A stretch of DNA of 55,314 nt from Gammaproteobacteria bacterium (lineage in GTDB: Bacteria; Pseudomonadota; Gammaproteobacteria; WFUO01). The first letter of the stretch is position 1. Every line of letters starts with the position of its first letter. The notes under the pieces are model-generated. The model was not told the DNA's origin. It worked only from the letters and a program-made list of their open reading frames with translations, and did not search any database. Location: assembly GCA_015484945.1 (NCBI GenBank), contig WFUO01000063.1:1-55314 (forward strand), in the 5' to 3' direction. The position numbers and the translations under genes are program-made. Shown piece by piece: positions 10,760-20,200 of the stretch.

Positions 10760-11218
10760 ATGATGTCAGAAGAGACGATCGACATTCATGAGGTTATGAA
10801 GCTGTTGCCTCATCGTTATCCTTTTCTACTGATCGATCGCGTGATCGAATGCACACCGGGTGATTCGCTTGTGGCTCTCAAAAATGTCACCATCAACGAA
10901 CCGTTCTTTCCGGGGCATTTTCCGCATCGTCCGGTCATGCCGGGTGTATTGATCATGGAAGCGTTGGCCCAGGCTACCGGGATACTGGCCTTCAGAACCA
11001 GTGGCACGCACCCGGACGAAGATACATTGTATTATTTCGTTGGGATCGACAAGGCGCGCTTCAAGCAGCCCGTGGAGCCCGGTGATCAGTTGATGCTGCA
11101 TGTCAAGGCCCTGAAATCCAGGGGTGGTATCTGGAAGTTCGATGCTGTCGCAAAGGTTGACAACAAGGTCGTTGCCAGTGCCGAGCTGATGTGTGCAGAA
11201 AGGAAGATTTCATCTTGA
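10760..11218 (+). CDS. fabZ: 3-hydroxyacyl-[acyl-carrier-protein] dehydratase FabZ
   Basis: A 152-residue hot-dog-fold enzyme that dehydrates 3-hydroxyacyl-ACP in fatty acid elongation and competes with LpxA/LpxD for the same substrates. The motif [14 protein letters not shown] and the active-site block [20 protein letters not shown] carry the catalytic His and Glu. Two consecutive ATG codons (10760, 10763) are possible starts. The stop overlaps the TTG start of lpxA (TTGA). Confidence 0.96.
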   Translation: MMSEETIDIHEVMKLLPHRYPFLLIDRVIECTPGDSLVALKNVTINEPFFPGHFPHRPVMPGVLIMEALAQATGILAFRTSGTHPDEDTLYYFVGIDKARFKQPVEPGDQLMLHVKALKSRGGIWKFDAVAKVDNKVVASAELMCAERKISS

Positions 11219-11985
11219 TCCATCCAAGTGCCATCATTGATCCTGAAGCCAGGCTTGCAGAGGATGTCAAGGTAGGCCCGTTCACCATTATTGGCGCGGA
11301 TGTCGAGATCGGGCCGGGCACTATCATTGGTTCACACGTCGTCATCAAGGGGCCCACACGTATTGGCCGTGAAAACCGTATCTTTCAGTTTGCGTCTCTG
11401 GGAGAGGAACCCCAGGACAAGAAATATGCCGGGGAACCGACGCTACTGGAAATTGGAGACCGAAACACCATCCGCGAATATGTCACCATGAACCGGGGTA
11501 CGGCACAGGACAGGGGTACAACCACCGTGGGCAATGACAACTGGATCATGGCCTATGTACATATCGCTCACGATTGCGTAGTTGGGGACAATACCATCTT
11601 TGCCAATGCCGCTTCTCTGGCCGGCCATGTGCGAGTGGATGATTACGCCATTCTGGGAGGGTTTTCACTCGTTCATCAGTTTTGTCGTATCGGCGCGCAT
11701 TCATTCAGTGGCATGGGCAGCGCCATTCACAAGGATATTCCTCCCTATGTAATGGTGTCAGGCAATCCCTGCAAGCCCTATGGGTTGAATACCGAGGGTC
11801 TGCGCCGCAGGGGAGTTGCGGCCGAGACTATCCAGGCGATCAAGGCGGCCTACAAGACCCTGTACAAGAGTGGCATGTTGTACAAGGAGGCTGTTGCCAG
11901 GATCACCGAAGCCGCGCAGGGTATGCCCGAGCTGGAACTGATGGCGGATTTTCTGACCGAATCCGAACGCGGCATTGTCAGGTAA
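11215..11985 (+). CDS. lpxA: Acyl-ACP--UDP-N-acetylglucosamine O-acyltransferase
   Basis: A 256-residue hexapeptide-repeat acyltransferase for the first step of lipid A biosynthesis. It begins (M)[19 protein letters not shown] and contains the catalytic-His region [15 protein letters not shown] and the C-terminal helical domain. There is no in-frame ATG at the start. The TTG at 11215 is favoured because AGGAAG (11201-11206) stands 8 bases upstream, the TTG overlaps the fabZ stop, and the predicted N-terminus matches the family. Confidence 0.94.
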   Translation: MIHPSAIIDPEARLAEDVKVGPFTIIGADVEIGPGTIIGSHVVIKGPTRIGRENRIFQFASLGEEPQDKKYAGEPTLLEIGDRNTIREYVTMNRGTAQDRGTTTVGNDNWIMAYVHIAHDCVVGDNTIFANAASLAGHVRVDDYAILGGFSLVHQFCRIGAHSFSGMGSAIHKDIPPYVMVSGNPCKPYGLNTEGLRRRGVAAETIQAIKAAYKTLYKSGMLYKEAVARITEAAQGMPELELMADFLTESERGIVR

Positions 11986-13136
11986 TGTCCAAGCGAATCG
12001 CACTGGTTGCGGGCGAGGCATCGGGAGACATTATTGGCGCGGGCCTGATAGGGGCCTTGAAGCAACGTTTGCCGGATGCCGAATTTTTTGGTATTGCCGG
12101 GCCACGTATGATTGCTGCAGGATGCAGGGCGCTGTTTCCGGCGGAGGCGCTGTCGGTTATGGGGCTGTTTGAGGTGCTGGCGCATCTCAAGGAGATACTT
12201 TCCATTCGCACGAAATTGTATGAAGAGCTGGTGCGCAACCCACCCGATGTCTTCATTGGTATCGATGCGCCTGATTTCAACCTGGGCCTGGAACGCCGAT
12301 TGCGGCATCAGGGAATCAGGACCGTCCATTACGTTAGCCCGTCTGTCTGGGCATGGCGGCAAAAGCGGGTGCACAAGATACGCGAGGCCGTTGACCTCAT
12401 GCTGACGCTGTTTCCGTTCGAGGAGGCATTCTATCATCGTCATGATGTACCAGCTGAATTCGTTGGCCATCCTCTGGCCGATATCATCGAAATGAAACCT
12501 GACCGGCTGGCTGCACGGCAAGCATTGGGCTTGTCATTGGAGGGCAATATTATTGCCCTGCTTCCAGGTAGTCGTAACAGCGAGGTCAAGCGCCTCGGCA
12601 AGATCTTCCTGCAGACGGCGGTGCAAGTGCGCCGGCAGGTGCCGGATATTCATTTCATCGCGCCCATGGCCAACGCATCGACGCGAGCGATCTTGCGTTA
12701 CCAGGCAGCCCGTTTCCCGGACCTGCCGTTGGACATCATCAATGGAGACTCACGCAAGGCCATGATGGCGGCAGATGCTGTCCTGCTTGCATCCGGCACG
12801 GCAGCGCTCGAAGCCATGCTGCTCAAACGGCCCATGGTTGTCGCCTACCGGCTGTCACCGATGACCTACGCAATACTGAAGGGCTTCAGGGTGCTGAAAG
12901 TCAGTCATTATTCTCTCCCCAACCTGCTTGCTGGTAAGGCCGTGGTGCCAGAATTCATCCAGTCCGATGCAAGACCGGACAATTTGGCAGCTGCGCTCGT
13001 AGCTGGTCTGGATGAAAGTGAGGATATGCAGGAGCAGATAGGCCTGTATCATGAGATACACAAAAATCTGCGTCAGAATGCCAGCTACCGTGCAGCGGAG
13101 GCTATTGTCAGACTCATGCAGGAGATCCGGGCATGA
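11985..13136 (+). CDS. lpxB: Lipid-A-disaccharide synthase
   Basis: A 383-residue GT19 glycosyltransferase joining UDP-diacylglucosamine and lipid X. Family features are the N-terminal [58 protein letters not shown] and [20 protein letters not shown], the last being a sugar-nucleotide site. The ATG at 11985 overlaps the lpxA stop (TAATG). The frame is open far upstream inside lpxA, but that part does not resemble LpxB. The stop overlaps rnhB by 4 bases. Confidence 0.95.
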   Translation: MSKRIALVAGEASGDIIGAGLIGALKQRLPDAEFFGIAGPRMIAAGCRALFPAEALSVMGLFEVLAHLKEILSIRTKLYEELVRNPPDVFIGIDAPDFNLGLERRLRHQGIRTVHYVSPSVWAWRQKRVHKIREAVDLMLTLFPFEEAFYHRHDVPAEFVGHPLADIIEMKPDRLAARQALGLSLEGNIIALLPGSRNSEVKRLGKIFLQTAVQVRRQVPDIHFIAPMANASTRAILRYQAARFPDLPLDIINGDSRKAMMAADAVLLASGTAALEAMLLKRPMVVAYRLSPMTYAILKGFRVLKVSHYSLPNLLAGKAVVPEFIQSDARPDNLAAALVAGLDESEDMQEQIGLYHEIHKNLRQNASYRAAEAIVRLMQEIRA

Positions 13137-13708
13137 CAGTGCTGGTCGCCGGTGTCGATGAGGCAGGGCGAGGCCCGCTGGCCGGTCCGGTAGTTGCCGC
13201 TGCTGTCATACTGGATCCCGAAAGGCCCATCGACGGGCTTGCCGATTCGAAGAAGCTGAGTGAGCGAAGTCGCTGCATACTCGAAGGCGAGATCCTTGAC
13301 AGGGCTTTATGTTGGGCCGTTGCTGAAGCCAGTGTCGAGGAGATCGACAGATATAATATCCTGCAGGCGAGCCTGCTGGCCATGCGCAGGGCCGTACTCG
13401 CGCTCGAGGTCATGCCTGGACTGGTAAAGGTGGATGGCAATCACTGTCCGGAGCTTCCCATGCCTGCCGAGGCTGTAATAGGCGGTGACCGTAGCATAGA
13501 TGCCATCAGCGCGGCTTCGATACTGGCCAAGCAGGCAAGGGACAGGATACTGTTGCGCCTACACGATGAGTGGCCTCAATACCATTTCGACAGGCACAAG
13601 GGATACCCCACCCGGCTGCATTACGAAATGCTGCGCCTGCATGGCGCCTGTCCGCATCACAGACGTTCGTTTCGTCCGGTACAAGCCGTGCTGGATCGTG
13701 ATGACTGA
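13133..13708 (+). CDS. rnhB: Ribonuclease HII
   Basis: A 191-residue endonuclease removing ribonucleotides from DNA and RNA from RNA:DNA hybrids. The catalytic Asp-Glu is in [14 protein letters not shown] near residue 9. Further acidic ligands lie in VDGN and [15 protein letters not shown], and the C-terminal [13 protein letters not shown] is conserved. In many gammaproteobacteria dnaE follows directly; here the next 23 kb intervene. The last 52 bases overlap convergently with the csrA-like gene on the minus strand. Confidence 0.95.
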   Translation: MTVLVAGVDEAGRGPLAGPVVAAAVILDPERPIDGLADSKKLSERSRCILEGEILDRALCWAVAEASVEEIDRYNILQASLLAMRRAVLALEVMPGLVKVDGNHCPELPMPAEAVIGGDRSIDAISAASILAKQARDRILLRLHDEWPQYHFDRHKGYPTRLHYEMLRLHGACPHHRRSFRPVQAVLDRDD

Positions 13709-13914
13709 ACCTTGTGTGGCTTCAGCTCCTCGCGCAGGATTTTGATTTTCTCGGGCGCCGAGATGGCGATCTTGACCGGGCGGTTATCATGAGACCTGAT
13801 CGAGATCCTGATCGGGTCCTGGCCGAAAAGCTCCGAAACCCGCATGTCGGGATCGAGAGAGCTGGAAGGGTAGATGAGTATGGATTCACCGGGACGTCTT
13901 TCCAGAATCAGCAT
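13657..13914 (-). CDS. Divergent CsrA/RsmA-family RNA-binding regulator with insertion
   Basis: An 85-residue protein starting [14 protein letters not shown], which is the CsrA first strand (E. coli MLILTRRVGE). The usual end of the fold is present as [22 protein letters not shown]-contacting positions L4, R6, R7 and the R of REE (here R61, R44 in E. coli) are retained. Between the first and second strands it has an insertion of about 15-19 residues ([19 protein letters not shown]). CsrA dimers bind GGA in mRNA leaders and block or alter translation. The ATG at 13914 is chosen because GGAG (13924-13921, minus strand) lies 6 bases before it. The frame remains open upstream to 13959. The C-terminal tail is encoded inside the rnhB 3' end. 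It faces away from the T6SS operon and could regulate it. Confidence 0.8.
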   Translation of the reverse strand: MLILERRPGESILIYPSSSLDPDMRVSELFGQDPIRISIRSHDNRPVKIAISAPEKIKILREELKPHKVQSSRSSTACTGRNERL

Positions 13915-14151
13915 GAGGGACTCCTTTCCATACCGGTCATTGACGGTGAATGCCGCCATGACCAGCGCATTGTCGAATGACAGCAGACAGAAACCAGTTC
14001 CTTTCCTTGGTTACTGATCGCTTGCTCCAGCCAGCATATGATGGCAAATCCTGGTGGATAGTCAAGTCATAAAACTGTAGGAACAGGATTACATAGTTGT
14101 AGGAAAAATGCTGATTTTGCTATCAGATATTTCTGAAAACAAAATTTTCTG

Positions 14152-14180
14152 TTGACATGAAAAATCGCATGTAACAGAAT
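14152..14180 (+). promoter_or_regulatory. Sigma-70-type promoter for the T6SS operon
   Basis: A perfect -35 TTGACA (14152-14157), a 17-base spacer and the -10 CAGAAT (14175-14180, 4 of 6 consensus positions) are present. An A/T tract resembling an UP element lies immediately upstream (14136-14149). Transcription would start near 14187 and give a leader of about 74 bases before the ATG at 14261. Confidence 0.55.
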
Positions 14181-14189
14181 CCGCGCAAT

Positions 14190-14253
14190 GTACCAGGACA
14201 GGTGCATGGCCGGGCAGGATGCCCGGGGCCAACGGAACATGGCAATGCAGGGA
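14190..14253 (+). promoter_or_regulatory. Candidate CsrA-binding leader of the T6SS operon
   Basis: Four GGA triplets occur in the leader. GTACCAGGACAG (14190-14201) matches 8 of 12 positions of the published CsrA SELEX consensus RUACARGGAUGU. A 6-bp stem CCGGGC/GCCCGG (14210-14215 and 14221-14226) shows AGGAT in its loop. GGA at 14234-14236 is unstructured. GGA at 14251-14253 is the Shine-Dalgarno of the first gene. The arrangement of several sites including the ribosome-binding site is what CsrA-repressed leaders look like. Binding is inferred. Confidence 0.5.
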
Positions 14254-14260
14254 ATGCGCA

Positions 14261-14770
14261 ATGAAACAAAACGATCTGACGCTTTCAGCGAAAAAACCGG
14301 AAACCCCCTCATCCCGAGATCCTGCATGGCGCAATTTGCTGGCTGCCGTGCTGACAGACCAGGCCAGCATGATGGCCAGGTTCAGTGATGAATTCGGTAT
14401 TGGTCTGTCGTCTCTCTTTCATCACTCCCTCTGTATCCATAATACCGGTGATGTTGTTCCGGTCATCGAGCGTCTCGTCAGGCATGCCGATACTAAACGC
14501 TTACTGAAACTCGCCGATGATATCAGAATGCATCAACTTGGCATTCTTGGTGCACTTGACCAGATAGGCAGGCAGGTCTTGTCCCAACTCGAATCCGATG
14601 ACCCGGCTGGCGAGGGGCTGTTCAGGCACAACAGGAGCCTGAAGCAAAGGATCGAGTTTTACTCACGAAACATCGAGGCCAGACAGCGCGAAATGGTCAT
14701 TCCTGGATTCGTCATCGGTTACAGATCCTCGCGAGAAAGAGCAAGACAAAGTATCAGGAGCAGATCATGA
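14261..14770 (+). CDS. Unknown first gene of the T6SS operon
   Basis: A 169-residue protein I do not recognise. The ATG at 14261 has AGGGA (14249-14253) 7 bases upstream; the frame is open to 14219 but without a better start. There is no signal peptide or membrane segment. It looks mostly helical, with a central block FGIGLSSLFHHSL, then VVPVIERLVRHADTKRLLKL and MHQLGILGALDQIG, and a basic Arg/Ser-rich C-terminus (SSRERARQSIRSRS). The stop overlaps the tssJ ATG by 4 bases (ATGA), so it is translationally coupled to the T6SS. It could be an accessory assembly or regulatory factor. An effector or immunity role is possible but has no support beyond position. Confidence 0.8.
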   Translation: MKQNDLTLSAKKPETPSSRDPAWRNLLAAVLTDQASMMARFSDEFGIGLSSLFHHSLCIHNTGDVVPVIERLVRHADTKRLLKLADDIRMHQLGILGALDQIGRQVLSQLESDDPAGEGLFRHNRSLKQRIEFYSRNIEARQREMVIPGFVIGYRSSRERARQSIRSRS

Positions 14771-15210
14771 ACAGGATTCTGTTGTCATGTCTGGTGTTGT
14801 TCGTGACGGCCTGCAGTGCGCCCCAGGTCAGAATGGATATCGCCGGATCACCCAACCTCAATATCGACGAGAAGAATCAGCCGCTGCCTGTCGTTATCAG
14901 GGTATATCAGCTGACAGCTACCAATCGGTTTGTCAACAGTACCTTCGAGGATCTGTGGAAGAGAGATCTGAGCGCCCTGGGAAATACCCTGCTCAGCAGG
15001 AAAGAGGTCGTTGTAGTTCCAGGAAAGTATATTCGAATCGAATTCAGAAAACACGAGAAGGCCAGGTTCGTTGCGGTAATGGCGATATTCAGGCAGCCTG
15101 GTGAAAAAGGCTGGCGCGCATGGAAGGATATCAGCAATGGCTATATCACCAAAAGCATGTCCAGCAGCTATCGAATATCGATTACAGGCAACCGGGTCTA
15201 TCTGGACTGA
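14767..15210 (+). CDS. tssJ: T6SS outer-membrane lipoprotein TssJ
   Basis: A 147-residue lipoprotein with the lipobox VTAC, Cys16 being the acylation site. The mature domain (PLPVVIRVYQLTATNRFVNS, FEDLWKRD, then EVVVVPGKYIRIEF) is the transthyretin-like TssJ/SciN/VasD fold, which anchors the T6SS membrane complex to the outer membrane by binding the TssM periplasmic domain. It overlaps the preceding gene by 4 bases and precedes tssK by 28 bases. Confidence 0.9.
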   Translation: MNRILLSCLVLFVTACSAPQVRMDIAGSPNLNIDEKNQPLPVVIRVYQLTATNRFVNSTFEDLWKRDLSALGNTLLSRKEVVVVPGKYIRIEFRKHEKARFVAVMAIFRQPGEKGWRAWKDISNGYITKSMSSSYRISITGNRVYLD

Positions 15211-15238
15211 CTGATTTACGCCATCAGGGACAGAGCAC

Positions 15239-16564
15239 ATGGAAAAGTTGATCTGGAGTGAGGGTCTGTTACTGGCCCAACAGCATTTTCAGCAATGGGA
15301 TGACTACCACGACAGGCTGGCGAGCTTTCGCTCAGATCATGCGCGACCCTGCAACTGGGGTGTCAGCAGACTGGAATATTGTGATAGCTCCCTTGCCAAT
15401 GGCATCCTGAGAATAACGGCATGTGACGTTATCTTCAGGAACGGGCGTGTGGTCAGGTTCACCGACAGACAGGGTGAGCTGGCGCTGGATTTCCATGACT
15501 GTAAGGGCGATATCCTCGATATCTATCTGTGCATTCCGGCAAACAATGCCATTGCCGGAATCAGTGGCTATTCTGACAATGGAACGCAGAGCGCATGGCG
15601 GGCATCATACAGGACGGTTGCGGACCTTCATGATCCAGACAGAAAGCGCGAACTGGCATTCGCCGAACCAAACCTGATGCTCAAGGTGGGCAGTGAAAAC
15701 CTGGATCACTATGACGCACTGAAGATCATGCAGGTCTCACGACTCGACGACATGAGCTTCATGGCAAGTGACCGTTACGCGCCACCCTGTCTGCGTTACG
15801 ATGCTTCACCAGTGCTCGTCGAAATCGTTCGCAGGCTCACTGATCTGGTCCGCGCAAAAGCCAGAATCGTTTCTGATCGCCGCAGGAGTTTCAACGCCGG
15901 TATTATCGACTTTGGTATCAATGATCTTCTTGGCTTCGTCTTTCTTGAACGTTTGAGTGAGTACTACATGGTTTTCGAGGCATTCCGCAAGAACACAGAG
16001 CATCACCCAATGGATGTATTCATGGAAATGGGAAAACTGTACGGGAGCCTGTGTTCCCTTACCGAAGTCTATGATATCGATAATTTCCCATCTTACCGGC
16101 ACGACGATCCAGGCAAGGTTTTCATCGAGGCGATAGAACATATCGAGTCATTGATAGAACGTGTCATGCCGACCTCCATCGAGCCGCTCAAGCTCGTTCG
16201 TGAGAACGACAATATCGTGACCGCCGAGATCAACGATACAAGAATGCTGGAATCCAGGCAGTTTTTCCTGTGTGTTCTGGTTGAAAGAGAAACAGCAGAG
16301 TGGATAAATGAATTCGGAAAATTTACCCGTATAGCTGCGAGAAAAGATCTTGAAGAGCTGGTTATATCTGCCATGCCGGGTATTGGTATCAGGCACATTC
16401 AGAGGCCGCCAACACGTATGCCTGTCAAGGCTGGTTATGAATATTTCATGCTTGAAAAGGGTGGAAGGTTCTGGGAGGCGGTGCGGGAATCCAGAACCCT
16501 GTCGTTGTTTATTACCGACGAGTATGCGGATGCAAGTGTAGAGATCATTACTCTGGACGACTGA
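15239..16564 (+). CDS. tssK: T6SS baseplate protein TssK
   Basis: A 441-residue TssK (VasE/ImpJ). The N-terminus LIWSEGLLLAQQHFQQWDDY is the family hallmark, followed by a shoulder domain and a C-terminal head domain (ending RTLSLFITDEYADASVEIITL). TssK trimers join the baseplate wedge (TssE-F-G) to the TssL/TssM membrane complex on the cytoplasmic side. CAGGGA lies 8 bases before the ATG, and tssL starts 7 bases downstream. Confidence 0.93.
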   Translation: MEKLIWSEGLLLAQQHFQQWDDYHDRLASFRSDHARPCNWGVSRLEYCDSSLANGILRITACDVIFRNGRVVRFTDRQGELALDFHDCKGDILDIYLCIPANNAIAGISGYSDNGTQSAWRASYRTVADLHDPDRKRELAFAEPNLMLKVGSENLDHYDALKIMQVSRLDDMSFMASDRYAPPCLRYDASPVLVEIVRRLTDLVRAKARIVSDRRRSFNAGIIDFGINDLLGFVFLERLSEYYMVFEAFRKNTEHHPMDVFMEMGKLYGSLCSLTEVYDIDNFPSYRHDDPGKVFIEAIEHIESLIERVMPTSIEPLKLVRENDNIVTAEINDTRMLESRQFFLCVLVERETAEWINEFGKFTRIAARKDLEELVISAMPGIGIRHIQRPPTRMPVKAGYEYFMLEKGGRFWEAVRESRTLSLFITDEYADASVEIITLDD

Positions 16565-16571
16565 CGTAGAT

Positions 16572-17288
16572 ATGCAATATTCGAACAGGATCATAGACGC
16601 GGCTGAACGTCTGTTCAGGACCTGTATGGGTATTACTGACGGTAGGTTCGAAAAGGCCGGCTACGATATGTTGCGAGAGCAGATCATGAAGGATATCGAG
16701 CATGCGGACAGGCTAATGTTCGATGCTGGATATCCTTCCCGTATAACTGGAATGGGAAGATACGCACTGGTTGCCTACGCAGATGAGTGTGTAATGAAGT
16801 CGGCGTGGCAGTACAGGACACGATGGATGTCGTCCCCTCTTCAGCTCGAGATGTTCGGTGAGCATGTGGCAGGCAGAAAGTTTTTCGAGCAGATTTCGCA
16901 AATGACACTTTCTGATGATGATGAAACAGATCTCCTGGAACTCCACTACGTTTGTCTGGAGCTTGGCTACGAAGGTAGCTACCGTATCGATGGCCCTGAA
17001 AAATTGCAGGCGCTGAAGGTGGAAATGCAATCCAGGATTGAACACAAGCGCGAAGCATTCAGTGGCAGGATCCCTACTGATGTGAAGGTGAGTGTTGCCA
17101 GTCTTGCCAATGAAATGACCAACAAGCCGCTATGGGTGATGCTGAGTGTTGCAGTACTGCTTATCGTACTTTTTCATGCCGGTTTCAATCGCAACCTGAA
17201 GTCCGCTGTCGGTGTATTGTCAGAGTCCATGGACAACACAGTCACACGGATCCAGGAAGTCATGTCCTCTGGGACAAGGGGGATCTGA
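16572..17288 (+). CDS. tssL: T6SS inner-membrane protein TssL (DotU/IcmH family)
   Basis: A 238-residue C-tail-anchored protein: a cytoplasmic helical DotU domain (with YALVAYADECVMKSAWQYR and PLQLEMFGEHVAGRKFFEQI) and one membrane helix near residues 180-200 (LWVMLSVAVLLIVLFHAGF). It ends with a short periplasmic tail and has no OmpA-like peptidoglycan-binding domain, so wall anchoring must come from elsewhere. It abuts tssM with no spacer. Confidence 0.92.
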   Translation: MQYSNRIIDAAERLFRTCMGITDGRFEKAGYDMLREQIMKDIEHADRLMFDAGYPSRITGMGRYALVAYADECVMKSAWQYRTRWMSSPLQLEMFGEHVAGRKFFEQISQMTLSDDDETDLLELHYVCLELGYEGSYRIDGPEKLQALKVEMQSRIEHKREAFSGRIPTDVKVSVASLANEMTNKPLWVMLSVAVLLIVLFHAGFNRNLKSAVGVLSESMDNTVTRIQEVMSSGTRGI

Positions 17289-20200
17289 ATGTACATGATA
17301 TTCAGTCGCCTGGCATCCTTGTTTCTCAATCGTAACAGTCTTGTCGTCATCGGGCTGTTATCGGTCATTGCCATCATCTGGTATGCAGGACCACATGTCG
17401 GCCTTACTGGAAGAGTAGCCCGGTTTGCCGTTATCGGCGCCGTTGTAGGGATGGTTGTTTTGTTCCTTGTTGTTCGTGCTGTCGTCTACAAGATCAGGGG
17501 AAAGAGGCTGGCAAAGGAGATCGTGGATGGCGATGACAATGACAGTCGCGCAGAGGTCGAGGAGATCAGGCACAAGCTCAGAGAGGCGATTTCCTCTATA
17601 AGGTCATCGAGCATTGGTCTGAAATACAAGGGACAGGCCGCGTTGTATGCACTGCCCTGGTACATGGTCATTGGACCCTCCGCGGCTGGAAAAACGTCTA
17701 TGGTTCGCAACTCCGGCCTCGAGTTTCCTGTATCCCAAAATCGTGAGATAGACCTTCGAGGCATTGAGGGAACGCGTAACTGTGACTGGTGGTTCAGTTC
17801 AGAGGCGATATTCCTTGATACATCAGGAAGATATACCTCTTCTGACGATTGTGACGACGAATGGCATGGTTTTCTGTCAATGTTGCGTCAGCATCGTCCG
17901 AAACAACCAGTCAGTGGCATCATCGTAGTTCTACCGCTGCCGGAGATCGTTGCCAACACAGATTCAGGGGTTGCTGATCACGTCAAGACGATCAGAAGGC
18001 GCATCAACGAACTGATCACCGAACTAGGGTTTATATTTCCAGTCTATATCATATTCAGTAAATGTGATCTTCTCGACGGGTTTGCGTCCTATTTTTCCGA
18101 TATCAGCGATTGCGACAGAGACAGGGCACTTGGTTTCCATATGATAGATGGAGATGACAGCGAAATAATAAAACATTCGCACGCTGAAATCGATACGCTT
18201 ACCAGCCTTGTCAAGCAGTTTCGTATTCACAAGCTCTCACGTGCCATGAATCTGCGTGAAAAGCAACGCATACACGGATTCACCTATGACTTTTCACTTG
18301 CAATGCAGAAAATAGGCAGGTTCATTGAGATGCTGATAAGGGACAACCCATACCAGGAAAGTCCTGCCTACAAAGGCGTGTATCTGACAAGTTCCATACA
18401 ATCCGGTATGCCCTTGCAGTGTGTCATCGACAGTATCGGACAGAGCTTTTCGAGTAGCGCCGAAACGCCCGAGGATAGAAATGCGGATGAATCGAGGAGT
18501 TATTTCGTTCATGACCTGTTCAAGAAGGTCATCGTTGGCGCCAGGGAGCTTCCGTTCAGGAACAGGAAACGACTGCGTACCATAAAAACGCTACGCAGGA
18601 TATCGATGGCAGCGATATCACTGATTATGGCCACAACCGTGGTATTCATGGCAATTTCCTGGAAAAGAAACAGGGATCTTCTCGACAGCGTGTCAGCGCT
18701 GGTATCAGAGCGCGGCGGTATTGCCGATCTCGCCTCCCTGTCATCGGCTTATGATCTGTTGAGCTCACTTTATTCATTCAGAAAGAAGCTTGCCAGGCTG
18801 AATACCGAGCGACCATTGAGTTACGGATCCGGACTTTACCAGGGTTTCATATTGGCAGAGCTGATCGATTCGATGCAGTTTCATCTGGTGGATATCATCG
18901 TCAGGACCAAATATGCTGGATATCTGAAAAACAAATTGATTGCCAGCCATACAGATTGGTTGAAGTCTTCCGAAGTACGACGTGAGAAGATCCGTGACGA
19001 GTATTATGCGGCATTGCGACAGTATTTGATGCTCTATCATACAAACAGGATGGATACGCATGAATTTTCCACGCATCTTGCAGCCTATATTTCTGCCAAG
19101 GGTGATATGAATCCACGAATTGCCACTATTCTGTCCAGACTTTATGCGCGCATGATAAGCGGACGCAAGGCAAGGATTCAGATTGATTCATCAATTGTTG
19201 CGCTTGCCAGAAAAGATCTTTCAAAAGTACCAGACGCCCGCTACGTATATGAAAGAATTCGTCAAGAAGGAATACGCAGGATGGGTTCAACAAGCCTGCA
19301 GGAACTCGTCAACGCGGACAGAGGCAGCGCGTATATATCAAGTTACAGAATACCAGTGCTGTTTACGCATGATGGCTGGAACAGATACATGAAGGCAAGC
19401 CTGGCGAAGATAGGTGCCAGGGGTGTCATCGATGACTGGGTTGTCAGGGGAGAAACCGGACATGCGGGTATGATGGGTAACGCAATCGAAAACGCCGCTA
19501 GGCTACGTAAATTTATTGAAGACATCAGGGGGCACTATGCAAGGGAATACGCAAGACACTGGCAGTCGTTGCTTCTCCGGGCGCACCTGAGAGGATCCTC
19601 CGCGGGCAAGCTTGCAGTCATGGAAAGCCTTGAGCGAATTACTGCCAAGAATTCGGACTATACCTATCTTATAAAGGCGATTTATCGTCACCTCTCCATT
19701 CGTGTCGAATCGCGCAGACGCGGTGGCAAGAATACAACCAGGCTGCTTCTGGCCAGATATTATCCAGGTCTCGTCAGGTTTCTACAGGCCTCGATGGACA
19801 AGAAACATCATGCAGCCTACACGTCCCTGATACGCAAGTTGCAGGATGAGTTCAATTATGTGACCAGTTCACCTGATAGCGACCACCAGGCAGTCAGGTT
19901 GACGATGCAAATTCTTACGGGTCAGGGAAGAAATTCCGAGATCTACAACGCATTTCTGCGTACACGCAGCATGTCAACCGGGTTAGACAGTCGATCACGA
20001 CGGATTCTGGCGCACATCATGACAATTCCCGTCTCAGGTGTGTGGAATCGATACCTGGCCATGAGCCGCAGGAATCTCCAGCAGTCCTGGCGTAACCATG
20101 TCTATCGGCACTATATCAGCAAGATAGCCAGGCGTTTCCCGTTTTCCGATGCTGCTGAAGAGGTTCGTCTCGCTGACCTTGGTGACTTCATGGCGCCCGG

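Larger units (their letters stand above)
13915..14260. other. Divergent intergenic region between csrA-like gene and T6SS operon
   Basis: 346 bases without a convincing gene. It holds the csrA-like Shine-Dalgarno with two GGA triplets (minus strand, 13929-13921), an AT-rich stretch (about 14070-14150) with the tract 14136-14149 just upstream of a sigma-70-like promoter, and a 70-odd base T6SS leader with four GGA triplets. I saw no sigma-54 site. Confidence 0.6.

Noticed and set aside
13915-14260. Sigma-54 promoter for the T6SS, as known in several Vibrio and Aeromonas systems.
   Set aside because: No TGGC-N8-TTGC match found; the sigma-70-like TTGACA-17-CAGAAT is the better candidate.
14089-14370. 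Minus-strand frames over the T6SS leader and first gene.
   Set aside because: They cross the promoter and the start of the first T6SS gene in antisense, have no ribosome site and no recognisable family.
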